NCBI RefSeq assembly: GCF_001458175.1
Contig: NZ_CYPW01000027.1
Coordinates: 394,997 to 458,996 of the forward strand
Length of the DNA stretch: 64,000 bases
Direction of reading: 5' to 3'
From: Shimia marina
Lineage (GTDB): Bacteria; Pseudomonadota; Alphaproteobacteria; Rhodobacterales; Rhodobacteraceae
A program made the translations under genes and the position numbers. Shown here piece after piece: positions 44,702 to 53,445 of this stretch; position 1 is the stretch's first letter, and each line of letters starts with the position of its first letter. Below the pieces are notes generated by a model. That model was not told the origin of the DNA, ran no database searches, and saw only the letters and a program-made list of their open reading frames with translations.

Positions 44702-45783
44702 ACGCGCAAAACCCCATATGGAATTCCTTGCCGGTGCCGGCACTGGTGGTGGATGACACGGATCAGATTTTGCGGATCAATCCTGCTGCTGAGACCTTTC
44801 TTAATGCCTCTGCCAAAGCGATGGTTGGGCAGCCAATCTGGGACAAGGTGATGATTGATGCGCCTTTGGAAGAGGCGTTTCACCGGGCGCGTGAACATGG
44901 CACGCCCTTATTCGTCAATGACGCAGATGTTGGCACGGGCGATGGCCCGCCCGTGCAATGCAATCTTCAGATCGCCCCGCTGGCCGATGCGCCGGGGGAG
45001 ATGCTGTTTTTGATTTCCAGCCGGGAACTCGCGGGGCGTATGACGCGCAGCCAAGGGGTCAAATCCTCGGCAAAATCCGCCATAGGCATGGCGGAAATGC
45101 TTGCCCATGAGATCAAGAACCCGCTTGCTGGGATCACCGGTGCGGCGCAGCTTCTGTCCATGAACCTAAGCCCCGATGATTTGCAACTGACGGATCTGAT
45201 CGTGGCGGAGAGCCGCCGGATCGTGAAGTTGCTGGAGCAGGTGGAACAATTTGGCAATCTGTCCTTGCCACAGCGCAAGCCGGTCAACATTCACGATGTT
45301 CTGGATCGGGCGCGGCGGTCGGCTTTGGTCAGCTATGGTGCACATATGTCGATCATTGAGGACTATGATCCCTCATTGCCGCCCGCCGAGGGGGATGCGG
45401 ATCAGCTTTTACAGGTGATCCTGAACCTGCTGAAGAATGCGTCAGAGGCCGCCGAAAAAATGGGTGAGATCCGCATTCGGACTTACTATGAGCATTCTTT
45501 CAGGTTGCGCCGCTCTGATGGCAGTGGCCAGCCATTGCCGCTGCAGATTGAGATCATTGATGATGGTCCCGGTCTGCCTCGTGATCTGGAAGGGGACGTT
45601 TTTGATCCCTTCGTGTCCGGGCGTGAAAATGGCACCGGGCTTGGGCTTGCTCTGGTCAGCAAAATTATCTCAGACCATGGCGGTCTGATCTCGGTGAACA
45701 GCGTGCCCGGGCGCACGGTGTTCAAACTGTCGCTGCCTCGCGCCAGTAAAGAAACCCTTTTGAAATATGAGGAGAGCCTCTGA
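44698..45783 (+). CDS. ntrB: Nitrogen-regulation sensor kinase NtrB
   Basis: 361-residue cytoplasmic histidine kinase that, under PII control, phosphorylates NtrC when nitrogen is scarce. An N-terminal PAS domain (residues ~10-115) is followed by the HisKA helix with H137 in [11 protein letters not shown] and the ATPase domain with [13 protein letters not shown] (N box), IIDDGPGLP (G1) and [13 protein letters not shown] (G2). It overlaps dusB (ATGA) and its stop overlaps the ntrC start (TGATG), so the three genes are translationally linked. Confidence 0.94.
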   Translation: MNAQNPIWNSLPVPALVVDDTDQILRINPAAETFLNASAKAMVGQPIWDKVMIDAPLEEAFHRAREHGTPLFVNDADVGTGDGPPVQCNLQIAPLADAPGEMLFLISSRELAGRMTRSQGVKSSAKSAIGMAEMLAHEIKNPLAGITGAAQLLSMNLSPDDLQLTDLIVAESRRIVKLLEQVEQFGNLSLPQRKPVNIHDVLDRARRSALVSYGAHMSIIEDYDPSLPPAEGDADQLLQVILNLLKNASEAAEKMGEIRIRTYYEHSFRLRRSDGSGQPLPLQIEIIDDGPGLPRDLEGDVFDPFVSGRENGTGLGLALVSKIISDHGGLISVNSVPGRTVFKLSLPRASKETLLKYEESL

Positions 45784-47147
45784 TGGATGGCACTGTTCTT
45801 GTCGCAGATGACGATCGCACAATCCGCACGGTTTTGACCCAGGCGCTGACGCGCGCAGGGTGCAAAGTGCATGCAACGTCCTCGCTCACAACTCTGATGC
45901 GTTGGGTCGGGGAAGGCAAAGGCGATGTGGTGATCACAGATGTGATGATGCCAGACGGGAACGGTTTGGAGATGTTGCCAAAAATCTCAGAGGATCGCCC
46001 CGGATTGCCGGTGATTGTGATTTCTGCGCAAAACACCATCATGACCGCGATTCAGGCCGCAGAAGCAGAGGCTTATGACTATCTGCCCAAGCCGTTTGAC
46101 CTGCCTGATCTGATGAAGCGCACCGGCAAAGCGCTCGAGCAGAAACGGCGCGCACCGGCTGCCCCGGTGGCGGAGGATGAACGCCCTGATGAGTTGCCGC
46201 TTGTGGGGCGCACACCGGCGATGCAGGCGCTTTATCGTTTGGTGGCCCGTGTGATGAACACCGATCTGCCGGTCTTGATTTCGGGCGAAAGCGGTACGGG
46301 GAAATCGCTGATTGCCAAAGAAGTGCATGATTTCTCGGACCGGCGTAATCTGCCCTTTGTGGTGGTGAATGCGTCTGAGTTGAGCGACCTTGAAGGTCCG
46401 GCGCGGGTGTTGGCCAAGGCCAAGGGCGGCACAATTCTGTTTGATGAGATTGGTGATATTGATGATGAAATGCAGGCGCGGATTGTGCGCATGATTGACG
46501 CGCCGGGCGATCAGAACCCGCGCTTCATGGCCACCAGCCAAGTTAATCTCAATACGGCCATGGAAAATGGCTCGGTGCGTCAGGATCTCTACTATCGCCT
46601 GAACGGTGCGGCGCTACATGTGCCTGCCTTACGTGAGCGCGTGGATGATATTCCGTTGCTGGTGGAGCATTTTCTGCACCGCTCTGAGCGCGAAGGGGCG
46701 CCCATGCGGGTTTTCTCCGAAGATGCGATGGAGCTGTTTCGCGCCTATAGCTGGCCGGGCAATGTGCGCCAGTTGGAAAACGCTGTGCGGCGGCTTGTGT
46801 TGACGGCTCAGGCGGAAGAAGTCACCTTGTCTGAAGCGGAAATGGTTTTGGGAGCGCAGCCTCAGGCCGGGCCATTGCTGGGCGGTGAAGACAGCGAGAA
46901 GCTCTCTGCAAGTGTGGCGCGCCATCTGCGCCGGTATTTTGATCTGCATGGCAATATGCTGCCACCTGCGGGGCTATACGCGCGGATTCTGCGCGAAATA
47001 GAGCTGCCTCTGATAGAAATCGCTTTGGATGCGACGGGTGGAAATCAGGCAAAATGCGCTGATCTTTTGGGGATCAACCGGAATACGCTTCGTAAAAAGA
47101 TCACTGATTTGGATATTCACGTGACACGCCGTCGCAAATTGATGTAA
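45783..47147 (+). CDS. ntrC: Nitrogen-regulation response regulator NtrC lacking GAFTGA
   Basis: 454 residues: receiver domain with D53 in [10 protein letters not shown] and the switch Lys in [13 protein letters not shown]+ domain with Walker A GESGTGKS (near 167-174) and Walker [13 protein letters not shown]-terminal Fis-type HTH ([20 protein letters not shown]). Between the Walker motifs, where sigma-54 activators carry ESELFGHEKGAFTGA, this protein reads [20 protein letters not shown]: the loop is deleted. This matches Rhodobacter capsulatus NtrC, which activates sigma-70 RNA polymerase. It probably controls amt, but that is inference. Confidence 0.95.
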   Translation: MDGTVLVADDDRTIRTVLTQALTRAGCKVHATSSLTTLMRWVGEGKGDVVITDVMMPDGNGLEMLPKISEDRPGLPVIVISAQNTIMTAIQAAEAEAYDYLPKPFDLPDLMKRTGKALEQKRRAPAAPVAEDERPDELPLVGRTPAMQALYRLVARVMNTDLPVLISGESGTGKSLIAKEVHDFSDRRNLPFVVVNASELSDLEGPARVLAKAKGGTILFDEIGDIDDEMQARIVRMIDAPGDQNPRFMATSQVNLNTAMENGSVRQDLYYRLNGAALHVPALRERVDDIPLLVEHFLHRSEREGAPMRVFSEDAMELFRAYSWPGNVRQLENAVRRLVLTAQAEEVTLSEAEMVLGAQPQAGPLLGGEDSEKLSASVARHLRRYFDLHGNMLPPAGLYARILREIELPLIEIALDATGGNQAKCADLLGINRNTLRKKITDLDIHVTRRRKLM

Positions 47148-47150
47148 AAA

Positions 47151-47168
47151 CGCCACATAAGCGTGGCG
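47151..47168 (+). other. Short hairpin after ntrC
   Basis: CGCCAC-ATAAGC-GTGGCG directly after the ntrC stop codon. With no T tail it is unlikely to terminate fully; it may separate ntrBC from ntrYX expression. The 120-base gap has no convincing ntrY promoter. Confidence 0.35.
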
Positions 47169-47267
47169 CGAGGGCCGCAGTTCTTAGAAAAGCTCTGTGA
47201 CCTTGAAGATGCCACTGGATATGGCGGTGGGCCGCGAAAGCGGTACCAAATCAATTGAGGTAGTCGG

Positions 47268-49508
47268 GTGTCTAGCCGGACAGTGACCAGTCATTGGGCG
47301 CGTTTTCAGCGCCTGCGACGACAGAGGCGTGTTCAGAATGCCGCAACTTTGGGCCTCGTTGTGTTGGGGCCTGTGCTGGCATTGGCCACGTTTCTTGTTC
47401 TGGGGCCTTTTGATCTTGGGGCTTCGTCAAGCGCGCTGCGTGCGATTCTGCTTGTGGATTTTGTCTATGTTTTGTCCGTGGCTGCGTTGGTTCTGCAGAA
47501 CGTGGTGCGTGCAATTGCGTCACGGCGCGCGCGGTCTGCCGGATCAAGGCTGCATCTGCGACTGACAGGGGCCTTTACGGTGCTGGCGATTGTGCCAGCC
47601 GTTACAGTGGCGGTTTTTGCCGGGCTGACGTTGAATATCGGTCTGGAAGGGTGGTTTAGCGAGCGGGTGCGCCAGGTGGTTGGCAACTCTCTTTCTGCTG
47701 CGCAGGCCTATGAAGAAGAGCACATCGAAGCGCTTAAGGAAGATGCTGCGGCGCTTGCAGATTTCCTGAATGCACAGCGGCGCGCGACCTATTTTATGGA
47801 TTCCGGGGAGTTGCGCGTTCTGCTGGCGGCGGGGCAGGTGCAAATTCAACGCGGATTGAAGGAAGCCTTTGTCATTGACGGAACGGGGGAAATCCGTGCG
47901 CGTGGCGAGCGGTCCTATTTGTTTGATTTTGAACAGCCCAGCGAAGCGCAAATGGCGGAAGCCCTTGAGCAGGGTTATGCCATTATTCGTGATCTTGAAA
48001 ACAACGAGATGCGCGCACTGGTGCGGCTGGACGCTTTTGTGGACCGGTTCCTCTACATCAGTCGCGAAGTTGATGCAGAGATCTTTCAACTGCTGGACGA
48101 CACGCAGGCCAGTGCCATGCTGTATTCGCAATTGGAGAGCGAACGTGGACGGCGGTTGTTTGAATTTGGCCTGATCTACCTCGGCTTTGCGCTTATTCTC
48201 GTGTTGGCAGCGATCTGGATGGGCATGTGGTTTGCCGAGCGTCTTTCACGACCTGTTGGACGTTTGACCAGCGCGGCGCAGCGCGTTGGGGGAGGAGATC
48301 TTGATGTGCGCGTTGTGGAGGAGGAAGGCGACGATGAAATCGCCATGCTCAGCCGTTACTTCAACCAAATGACGCGGCAATTGAAGGTGCAGCGTCAAAC
48401 GCTGTTGGACAATACACGCCAGATTGATCGCCGCCGCCGCATGTTTGATTCCGTTTTGAGCTCTGTGACCTCAGGTGTTGTTGGGCTGGATGCCGAAGGC
48501 AAGGTGGCCTTTGTCAATAAATCGGCGGAAAGCCTGTTGGAGTGGGCTGATGATCGGCAGGATATGCCGCTTACTTTGGCTGTGCCTGAATTTGGTCTGA
48601 TGTTTGAAAACCTATGTGACAGCGGCAAGGAAGTGTCTCAGGAAGAGATCAAAGTCTCGCGCTCCGGACGGCTGGAAAACCTACTTGTGCGCATGTCCAC
48701 GCGTCGCCGCGATGACGGATCGCTTGAAGGCTATGTTGTCGCCTTTGATGACGTCACATCGCTTGTGACCGCGCAGCGTATGGCGGCTTGGGGCGATGTG
48801 GCGCGCCGTATCGCGCATGAAATCAAAAACCCGCTGACACCGATCCAGTTGAGTGCGGAGCGTATTCGCCGGAAGTTTGCCAGCCGTGTGGGGGAGGAGA
48901 GTGATCAATTGGAGCAGATGACAGATGTGATCGTGCGCCAGACAAATGATTTGCGCCGCATTGTCGATGAATTCTCAAAATTTGCACGGATGCCCGAGCC
49001 GGAGCGCAGACCGGTTGATGTGGTGGAACTGGTGTCTGGGGCGGTGTTGTTGCAGGAGGCTGGTCAGCCGGACGTGCGGTTTGTGCGCGATATTTGTTCA
49101 GGGCCATTGGCGGCTGAACTGGACGCGACAATGATTTCGCAGGCTTTGACAAACCTTATCAAAAATGCCGGAGAAGCCATTGAAACTTTGATGGAAAAAT
49201 CTGCTCCGGATGGGTTTGTCCCGGAAATACACATTGATCTTTCTGTGGAAGGGCGCGATGCGATTGTCTGTATTGCAGACAATGGTATTGGCCTGCCTGA
49301 AGATCGTGCCAAACTTTTTGAGCCCTATGTGACAACACGTGACAAGGGCACCGGGCTTGGTCTGCCCATCGTGAAAAAGATCATCGAAGAACACGGGGGC
49401 CAGCTCTCTTTGCTGGATGCTCCGGTGTTTGAAAACAATGCCCACTTTGGAGCCATGGCGCAGATGCGCCTGCCGCTGACAGAGTCAGCGGTCTCCTCGG
49501 CGGAATAG
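47268..49508 (+). CDS. ntrY: Sensor histidine kinase NtrY
   Basis: 746-residue membrane kinase. Transmembrane helices lie near the N-terminus (three in residues ~27-125) and around residue 305-325, enclosing an extracytoplasmic region of about 180 residues. A HAMP domain, a PAS domain (ending ~500) and a kinase core follow, with H517 in [21 protein letters not shown], an N box (ALTNLIKNAGEAIE) and a G2 box (DKGTGLGLPIVKKI). The NtrY-NtrX pair links nitrogen and redox or oxygen signals to respiration and envelope genes in alphaproteobacteria. GTG start behind TTGAGG. Confidence 0.94.
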   Translation: MSSRTVTSHWARFQRLRRQRRVQNAATLGLVVLGPVLALATFLVLGPFDLGASSSALRAILLVDFVYVLSVAALVLQNVVRAIASRRARSAGSRLHLRLTGAFTVLAIVPAVTVAVFAGLTLNIGLEGWFSERVRQVVGNSLSAAQAYEEEHIEALKEDAAALADFLNAQRRATYFMDSGELRVLLAAGQVQIQRGLKEAFVIDGTGEIRARGERSYLFDFEQPSEAQMAEALEQGYAIIRDLENNEMRALVRLDAFVDRFLYISREVDAEIFQLLDDTQASAMLYSQLESERGRRLFEFGLIYLGFALILVLAAIWMGMWFAERLSRPVGRLTSAAQRVGGGDLDVRVVEEEGDDEIAMLSRYFNQMTRQLKVQRQTLLDNTRQIDRRRRMFDSVLSSVTSGVVGLDAEGKVAFVNKSAESLLEWADDRQDMPLTLAVPEFGLMFENLCDSGKEVSQEEIKVSRSGRLENLLVRMSTRRRDDGSLEGYVVAFDDVTSLVTAQRMAAWGDVARRIAHEIKNPLTPIQLSAERIRRKFASRVGEESDQLEQMTDVIVRQTNDLRRIVDEFSKFARMPEPERRPVDVVELVSGAVLLQEAGQPDVRFVRDICSGPLAAELDATMISQALTNLIKNAGEAIETLMEKSAPDGFVPEIHIDLSVEGRDAIVCIADNGIGLPEDRAKLFEPYVTTRDKGTGLGLPIVKKIIEEHGGQLSLLDAPVFENNAHFGAMAQMRLPLTESAVSSAE

Positions 49509-49524
49509 AAAGAGAGCGAGTATT

Positions 49525-50949
49525 ATGAGTGACATTCTGATTGTTGACGATGAACGCGACATTCGCGAACTGATTTCCGATATCCTCAAGGATGAGGGAT
49601 ATAGCACACGGTTGGCAGGCAATTCCGACGAGGCCATGGAGCAGGTGACGCGGGAACAGCCCGCCCTGATGATCCTCGATATCTGGCTGAAGGATAGCAA
49701 TATGGATGGCATCGACATCCTGAAAGCTGTGAAGACCGATTATCCAGAGGTGCCGGTGGTGATTATTTCCGGACATGGCAACATTGAGATCGCGGTCGCG
49801 GCGATCAAGCAGGGGGCCTATGATTTTATCGAGAAGCCCTTCAACATCGATCAGCTTTTGGTCGTGATCAAACGCGCGATGGAAACCAGCCGGTTGCGGC
49901 GGGAAAATACGGAGCTGAAACGTCAGGACAGTAAGCCTACCGATTTGATTGGGGAAAGTGCAGCCTATCGCGGGATGATTTCTCAGTTGGACAAGGTGAC
50001 GCGATCCAACGGGCGGGTGATGCTGACTGGACCGGCAGGCGTCGGCAAGGATGTGGCAGCACGCTATATTCACGCCAATTCCAATCGTGCGGCGGCGCCC
50101 TTTGTAACAGTGTCCTGTGCGGGTATGGATCCGGACCGTGTGGAAGAAATCCTGTTTGGTCGTGAGAGCGTTGAGCGGGGCATTGAAACAGGTCTGTTGG
50201 AGCAGGCCAGTGGCGGTGTTGTCTATTTTGACGAAGTGGCTGACATGCCATTGGCCGCTCAGAGCAAGATCCTGCGTGTGCTGGTCGATCAGCAATTCAC
50301 GCGTGTGGGTGGCTCCAAGAAGGTGCGTGTGGATTTACGTGTCATTTCCTCGACAAACCGGGATTTGGGGCAGGCCATTGCGGATGGGAGCTTCCGGGAA
50401 GAGCTTTATCACCGGCTCAACGTTGTGCCGATTGCTGTGCCTTCTCTGGAGGAGCGTCGCGAAGATATTCCTGCGCTCGCCGGGTACTTCCTTCAGCAAC
50501 TACATGAAGGGCAGGGCCTGCCACTGCGTGAGCTGAGCACGGAGGCTGTGGCGCTGATGCAGACCATGGTTTGGCCGGGCAATGTGCGCCAGCTCAAGAA
50601 TCTGATTGAGCGCGTGCTTATTCTGGGCGACGGTCAAGGCCCGATTGAGAGCCGCGAGTTGCCCGGAGAAAGTGAGGCGCCTTCTGATGACGGGCGGGTC
50701 GTCTTGTCTGGCACTTTGGCGACACTTCCCTTGAGAGAAGCGCGAGAGGCGTTTGAGCGTGAATACCTTCTGACCCAGATCAACCGTTTCGGGGGTAATA
50801 TCAGCCGGACCGCCAGTTTTGTTGGGATGGAACGCAGTGCCTTGCATCGCAAGCTGAAATCTCTGGGCGTCGTGACGTCGAACAAGGCGGGTGCACGCGT
50901 GGCACATGTCAACGAGACAGAGGATGGCACAGAAAAAGAGGCAAGCTGA
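49525..50949 (+). CDS. ntrX: Response regulator NtrX, AAA+ domain without GAFTGA
   Basis: 474 residues: receiver with D52 (MILDIWLKD) and YDFIEKPFN; AAA+ domain with Walker A GPAGVGKD (Asp replaces the usual Ser/Thr after Lys) and Walker B GGVVYFDEVAD; C-terminal HTH (GNISRTASFVGMERSALHRKL). In place of the GAFTGA loop it has LFGRESVERGIETGLLEQ, so it should not drive sigma-54 polymerase. The stop codon lies in the loop of the terminator hairpin. It follows ntrY by 16 bases with GAGAGCGAG as ribosome binding site. Confidence 0.95.
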   Translation: MSDILIVDDERDIRELISDILKDEGYSTRLAGNSDEAMEQVTREQPALMILDIWLKDSNMDGIDILKAVKTDYPEVPVVIISGHGNIEIAVAAIKQGAYDFIEKPFNIDQLLVVIKRAMETSRLRRENTELKRQDSKPTDLIGESAAYRGMISQLDKVTRSNGRVMLTGPAGVGKDVAARYIHANSNRAAAPFVTVSCAGMDPDRVEEILFGRESVERGIETGLLEQASGGVVYFDEVADMPLAAQSKILRVLVDQQFTRVGGSKKVRVDLRVISSTNRDLGQAIADGSFREELYHRLNVVPIAVPSLEERREDIPALAGYFLQQLHEGQGLPLRELSTEAVALMQTMVWPGNVRQLKNLIERVLILGDGQGPIESRELPGESEAPSDDGRVVLSGTLATLPLREAREAFEREYLLTQINRFGGNISRTASFVGMERSALHRKLKSLGVVTSNKAGARVAHVNETEDGTEKEAS

Positions 50950-50962
50950 CGCTTGCCTCTTT
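50935..50962 (+). terminator. Terminator overlapping the ntrX 3' end
   Basis: AAAGAGGCAAGC and GCTTGCCTCTTT are a perfect 12-bp stem around TGAC; the ntrX stop codon is in the loop. The tail TTTCT is short but adequate, and A residues on the other side may help the converging transcript. Confidence 0.8.
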
Positions 50963-50996
50963 CTGGGGGCGCATGGCCCCCTTTATCAAAACCTGA

Positions 50997-51431
50997 TCAG
51001 ATTGGTTTGCTCAGATCGATCAAGACGCGTCCGCCACCTTCGGTGCGCAGACCACAGATACTGGGCGTAAGTTCTGGGGCCACTTCGATCTTGGCATAAT
51101 TGCGGCCAGCGAGCTGTTCATCCTTACAATAGGGGATGGTCACGCGTTCATAGCCTTTTTCCACCATACAGTTGCGCGCGGCAGTGTAGCGCGGGCCCTC
51201 GTTGATGTCATATTGCTCCATGCGCTGGCTGACGACGCGGCCTTTGGAATCATAGATCGGCCACCAATCCGTGACGATGCGCGGTGGGTATGCGTCAGCG
51301 GCGGCGCGATTGCATTGCGCCTGATCGACGTTCAAGTCTGTCTTGGTCTGACCCACTTTGTAGAAGGTTTTGAATTCGGTGCAGCCGCTGAGTGCGAGTA
51401 CGGCAAGACCTGTTACGAAAGCATGTTTCAT
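50997..51431 (-). CDS. Predicted lipoprotein, paralogue of the upstream gene
   Basis: 144 residues with a lipoprotein signal peptide (lipobox LALSGC, Cys at residue 17). The mature part has four further cysteines. It ends in a C-G-L-R-T-E-G-G-G-R-V-L-I-D-L segment that closely parallels the C-terminus of the neighbouring lipoprotein (CAIRAQSGGVALVDLNAP). A Q-x-x-x-N-Y motif lies ~25 residues before it in both. No domain is recognised. The start has AAGGAC upstream and the gene is 17 bases downstream of its paralogue, so the two form an operon. Function unknown. Confidence 0.72.
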   Translation of the reverse strand: MKHAFVTGLAVLALSGCTEFKTFYKVGQTKTDLNVDQAQCNRAAADAYPPRIVTDWWPIYDSKGRVVSQRMEQYDINEGPRYTAARNCMVEKGYERVTIPYCKDEQLAGRNYAKIEVAPELTPSICGLRTEGGGRVLIDLSKPI

Positions 51432-51448
51432 GGTTTTGTCCTTCTCTC

Positions 51449-51934
51449 TTACACGGGGGCGTTTAGATCAACCAAAGCAACGCCGCCGCTTTGAGCGCGA
51501 ATGGCGCAGATATTTGGTGCAGGCTTGGGCGCGCCAGAAATCGGGCGATAGTTTTGGCCGTTAAGCTGTGCTTCTGTGCAGATAGGGTGCGTGACGGGCG
51601 TGTAGCCTTTGAGCGTCATGCAGTCTTGCCGATGTTCCGCGCGCATGGAGGCGTTGGCGTCGCGCATCTGAACATGAGAACCGCCCCAATACCCCGGATA
51701 ACCGCCCCAATAACCGCCTGCATAGCCACCGTACCCACCGTGGAACCCCCCATAGACTGTTGTGGTGAAATTGGCAGCAGGGAAAAGCTGGTTGGCTTCG
51801 ACAGAACAGGCGGTATCGTCACGTGAGGCTGTTTCGCGCGACGCGGAAGGATGAGAAAACCCGGAATAGGTGGTGGGGCTACACCCGGCGACAGCGATTG
51901 CTGCGGCAGCCATGGCATATGTTATTTTTTTCAT
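51449..51934 (-). CDS. Predicted lipoprotein with Gly/Tyr-rich segment
   Basis: 161 residues. Lipoprotein signal with Cys at residue 18 (AVAGCSP). A Gly/Tyr/Trp-rich segment of about 25 residues sits in the middle (repeats of GGY, GYGGYAGG and YWGGYPG), which suggests an exposed, flexible or adhesive part. The C-terminal half, from HRQDCMTLKGYTPV, resembles the paralogous lipoprotein downstream in cysteine placement and final strand. It is divergent from trkA with 130 bases between. I see no link to potassium uptake beyond position. Function unknown. Confidence 0.7.
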   Translation of the reverse strand: MKKITYAMAAAAIAVAGCSPTTYSGFSHPSASRETASRDDTACSVEANQLFPAANFTTTVYGGFHGGYGGYAGGYWGGYPGYWGGSHVQMRDANASMRAEHRQDCMTLKGYTPVTHPICTEAQLNGQNYRPISGAPKPAPNICAIRAQSGGVALVDLNAPV

Positions 51935-52064
51935 TGCGAACTCTCGCCTCAACCAACTGAAATTGCATACAATCAAAGCGCGATTGGGGGGCGAGGTCAA
52001 TGGTAACAATTGACCTCCGTTCCCCCTTCTGGCATGGCTTTTTTGAAACCCATGAGGGAAGCAC

Positions 52065-53441
52065 ATGAAGGTCATTATCTGCGGGGCCGGTCAGGTCGGA
52101 TGGCAAATTGCGCGCCATTTGTCCGGTGAAAACAACGACGTCACCGTTGTCGACAACAACCCTGATCTCGTGCGTCGCGCCACGGATACCCTTGATGTTC
52201 AAGGGATTTCTGGTTTTGCGAGCTACCCCGATGTGCTGGATCGGGCCGGAGCGCGGGATGCGGATATGCTGATCGCGGCGACTTATTCAGATGAAGTGAA
52301 TATGGTGACCTGCCAGGTGGCACATTCGGTGTTTGCGGTGCCGCGCAAGATTGCCCGCCTGCGCAGCCAGTCTTATCTGGATGTGTTATATTCGGATCTC
52401 TATCGGCGCGATCATATGCCGATTGACGTTGTGATTTCGCCTGAGCGCGAAGTTGCCGATGCCGCGTTAAAACGACTTACCGCGCCGCGCGCATTTGATG
52501 CCGAGACTTTTTTGAAGGGCAAGGTGCAGATGCTGGGGCTGTTGTTGGACGAGGAGTGTCCGGTGGTGAACACCCCTCTGCGGCAGTTGACGGATCTTTT
52601 TTCGACATTGAGTGCGGTCGTAGTTGGCGTGCGGCGTGGTGGCACGCTTTTTGCGCCTGAGCCGGGAGACCAGCTGTTTGTTGGCGACGAAATCTATGTG
52701 TTCACATTTGCGGCGGACGTGAACCGCACCATGGAGGTTTTTGGAAAACCTCAAAACAAGCAGGAACGCGCCATTATCATGGGCGGCGGGAATGTTGGCC
52801 TGATGGTGGCCCAGCGGCTGGAGCAAAGTGCCAACCGTATCCGCGTGAAAATCATTGAGCGCGATCGCAAAGTTGCTGAGCGTGCAGCAGAGGCGTTGGA
52901 ACGGACCATTGTTTTGAATGGGGATGGATTGGATGCCGCGCTTTTGACCGAAGCGGGCGTGGACCGCGCGGACGCGATCCTGGCGGTGACGGATGATGAC
53001 AAGACCAATATGCTGGCCTCTGTGCGGTCAAAGGCAAATGGTTGTCCGCTGGCGATTGCGCTGATCAATGACCCCACCTTGGCACCGCTGATGAAACCTT
53101 TGGGTATTGATGCCTTTATCAACCCGCGCGCCACTACGGTGAGTTCGATCCTGCGCCACATCCGTCATGGACGTGTGCGTGCCGTGTATTCCATTGGTGA
53201 TGCGGAAGCGGAGATCATCGAGGCCGAAGTGCTCTCTACCTCGCCCATTGCCGGGCAGATGGTACGGGATGTAGACTTTCCCGAAGGTGTGCTGATCGGT
53301 GCCATTCAAAAAGGCAAAGAGGTCGTGAAGCCAAAAGGTGGTACGCGTATTGACGAAGGCGATGTGATCGCGCTGTTTGTTTTGACTGCGGATGTGCCCG
53401 CAGTGGAGCAGCTGTTGCAGGTCTCTATCGACTTCTTCTGA
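52065..53441 (+). CDS. trkA: Trk potassium uptake regulatory protein TrkA
   Basis: 458-residue cytoplasmic protein gating the TrkH channel through NAD(H)/nucleotide binding. It has the duplicated RCK layout: an N-terminal Rossmann domain (IICGAGQVGWQIARHLSG, then VVDNNPD), a TrkA-C domain, a second Rossmann domain beginning IIMGGGNVGLMVAQRLE near residue 238, and a second TrkA-C domain. The start has GAGGGAA upstream. trkH follows four bases after the stop codon. Confidence 0.95.
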   Translation: MKVIICGAGQVGWQIARHLSGENNDVTVVDNNPDLVRRATDTLDVQGISGFASYPDVLDRAGARDADMLIAATYSDEVNMVTCQVAHSVFAVPRKIARLRSQSYLDVLYSDLYRRDHMPIDVVISPEREVADAALKRLTAPRAFDAETFLKGKVQMLGLLLDEECPVVNTPLRQLTDLFSTLSAVVVGVRRGGTLFAPEPGDQLFVGDEIYVFTFAADVNRTMEVFGKPQNKQERAIIMGGGNVGLMVAQRLEQSANRIRVKIIERDRKVAERAAEALERTIVLNGDGLDAALLTEAGVDRADAILAVTDDDKTNMLASVRSKANGCPLAIALINDPTLAPLMKPLGIDAFINPRATTVSSILRHIRHGRVRAVYSIGDAEAEIIEAEVLSTSPIAGQMVRDVDFPEGVLIGAIQKGKEVVKPKGGTRIDEGDVIALFVLTADVPAVEQLLQVSIDFF

Positions 53442-53445
53442 TCAG

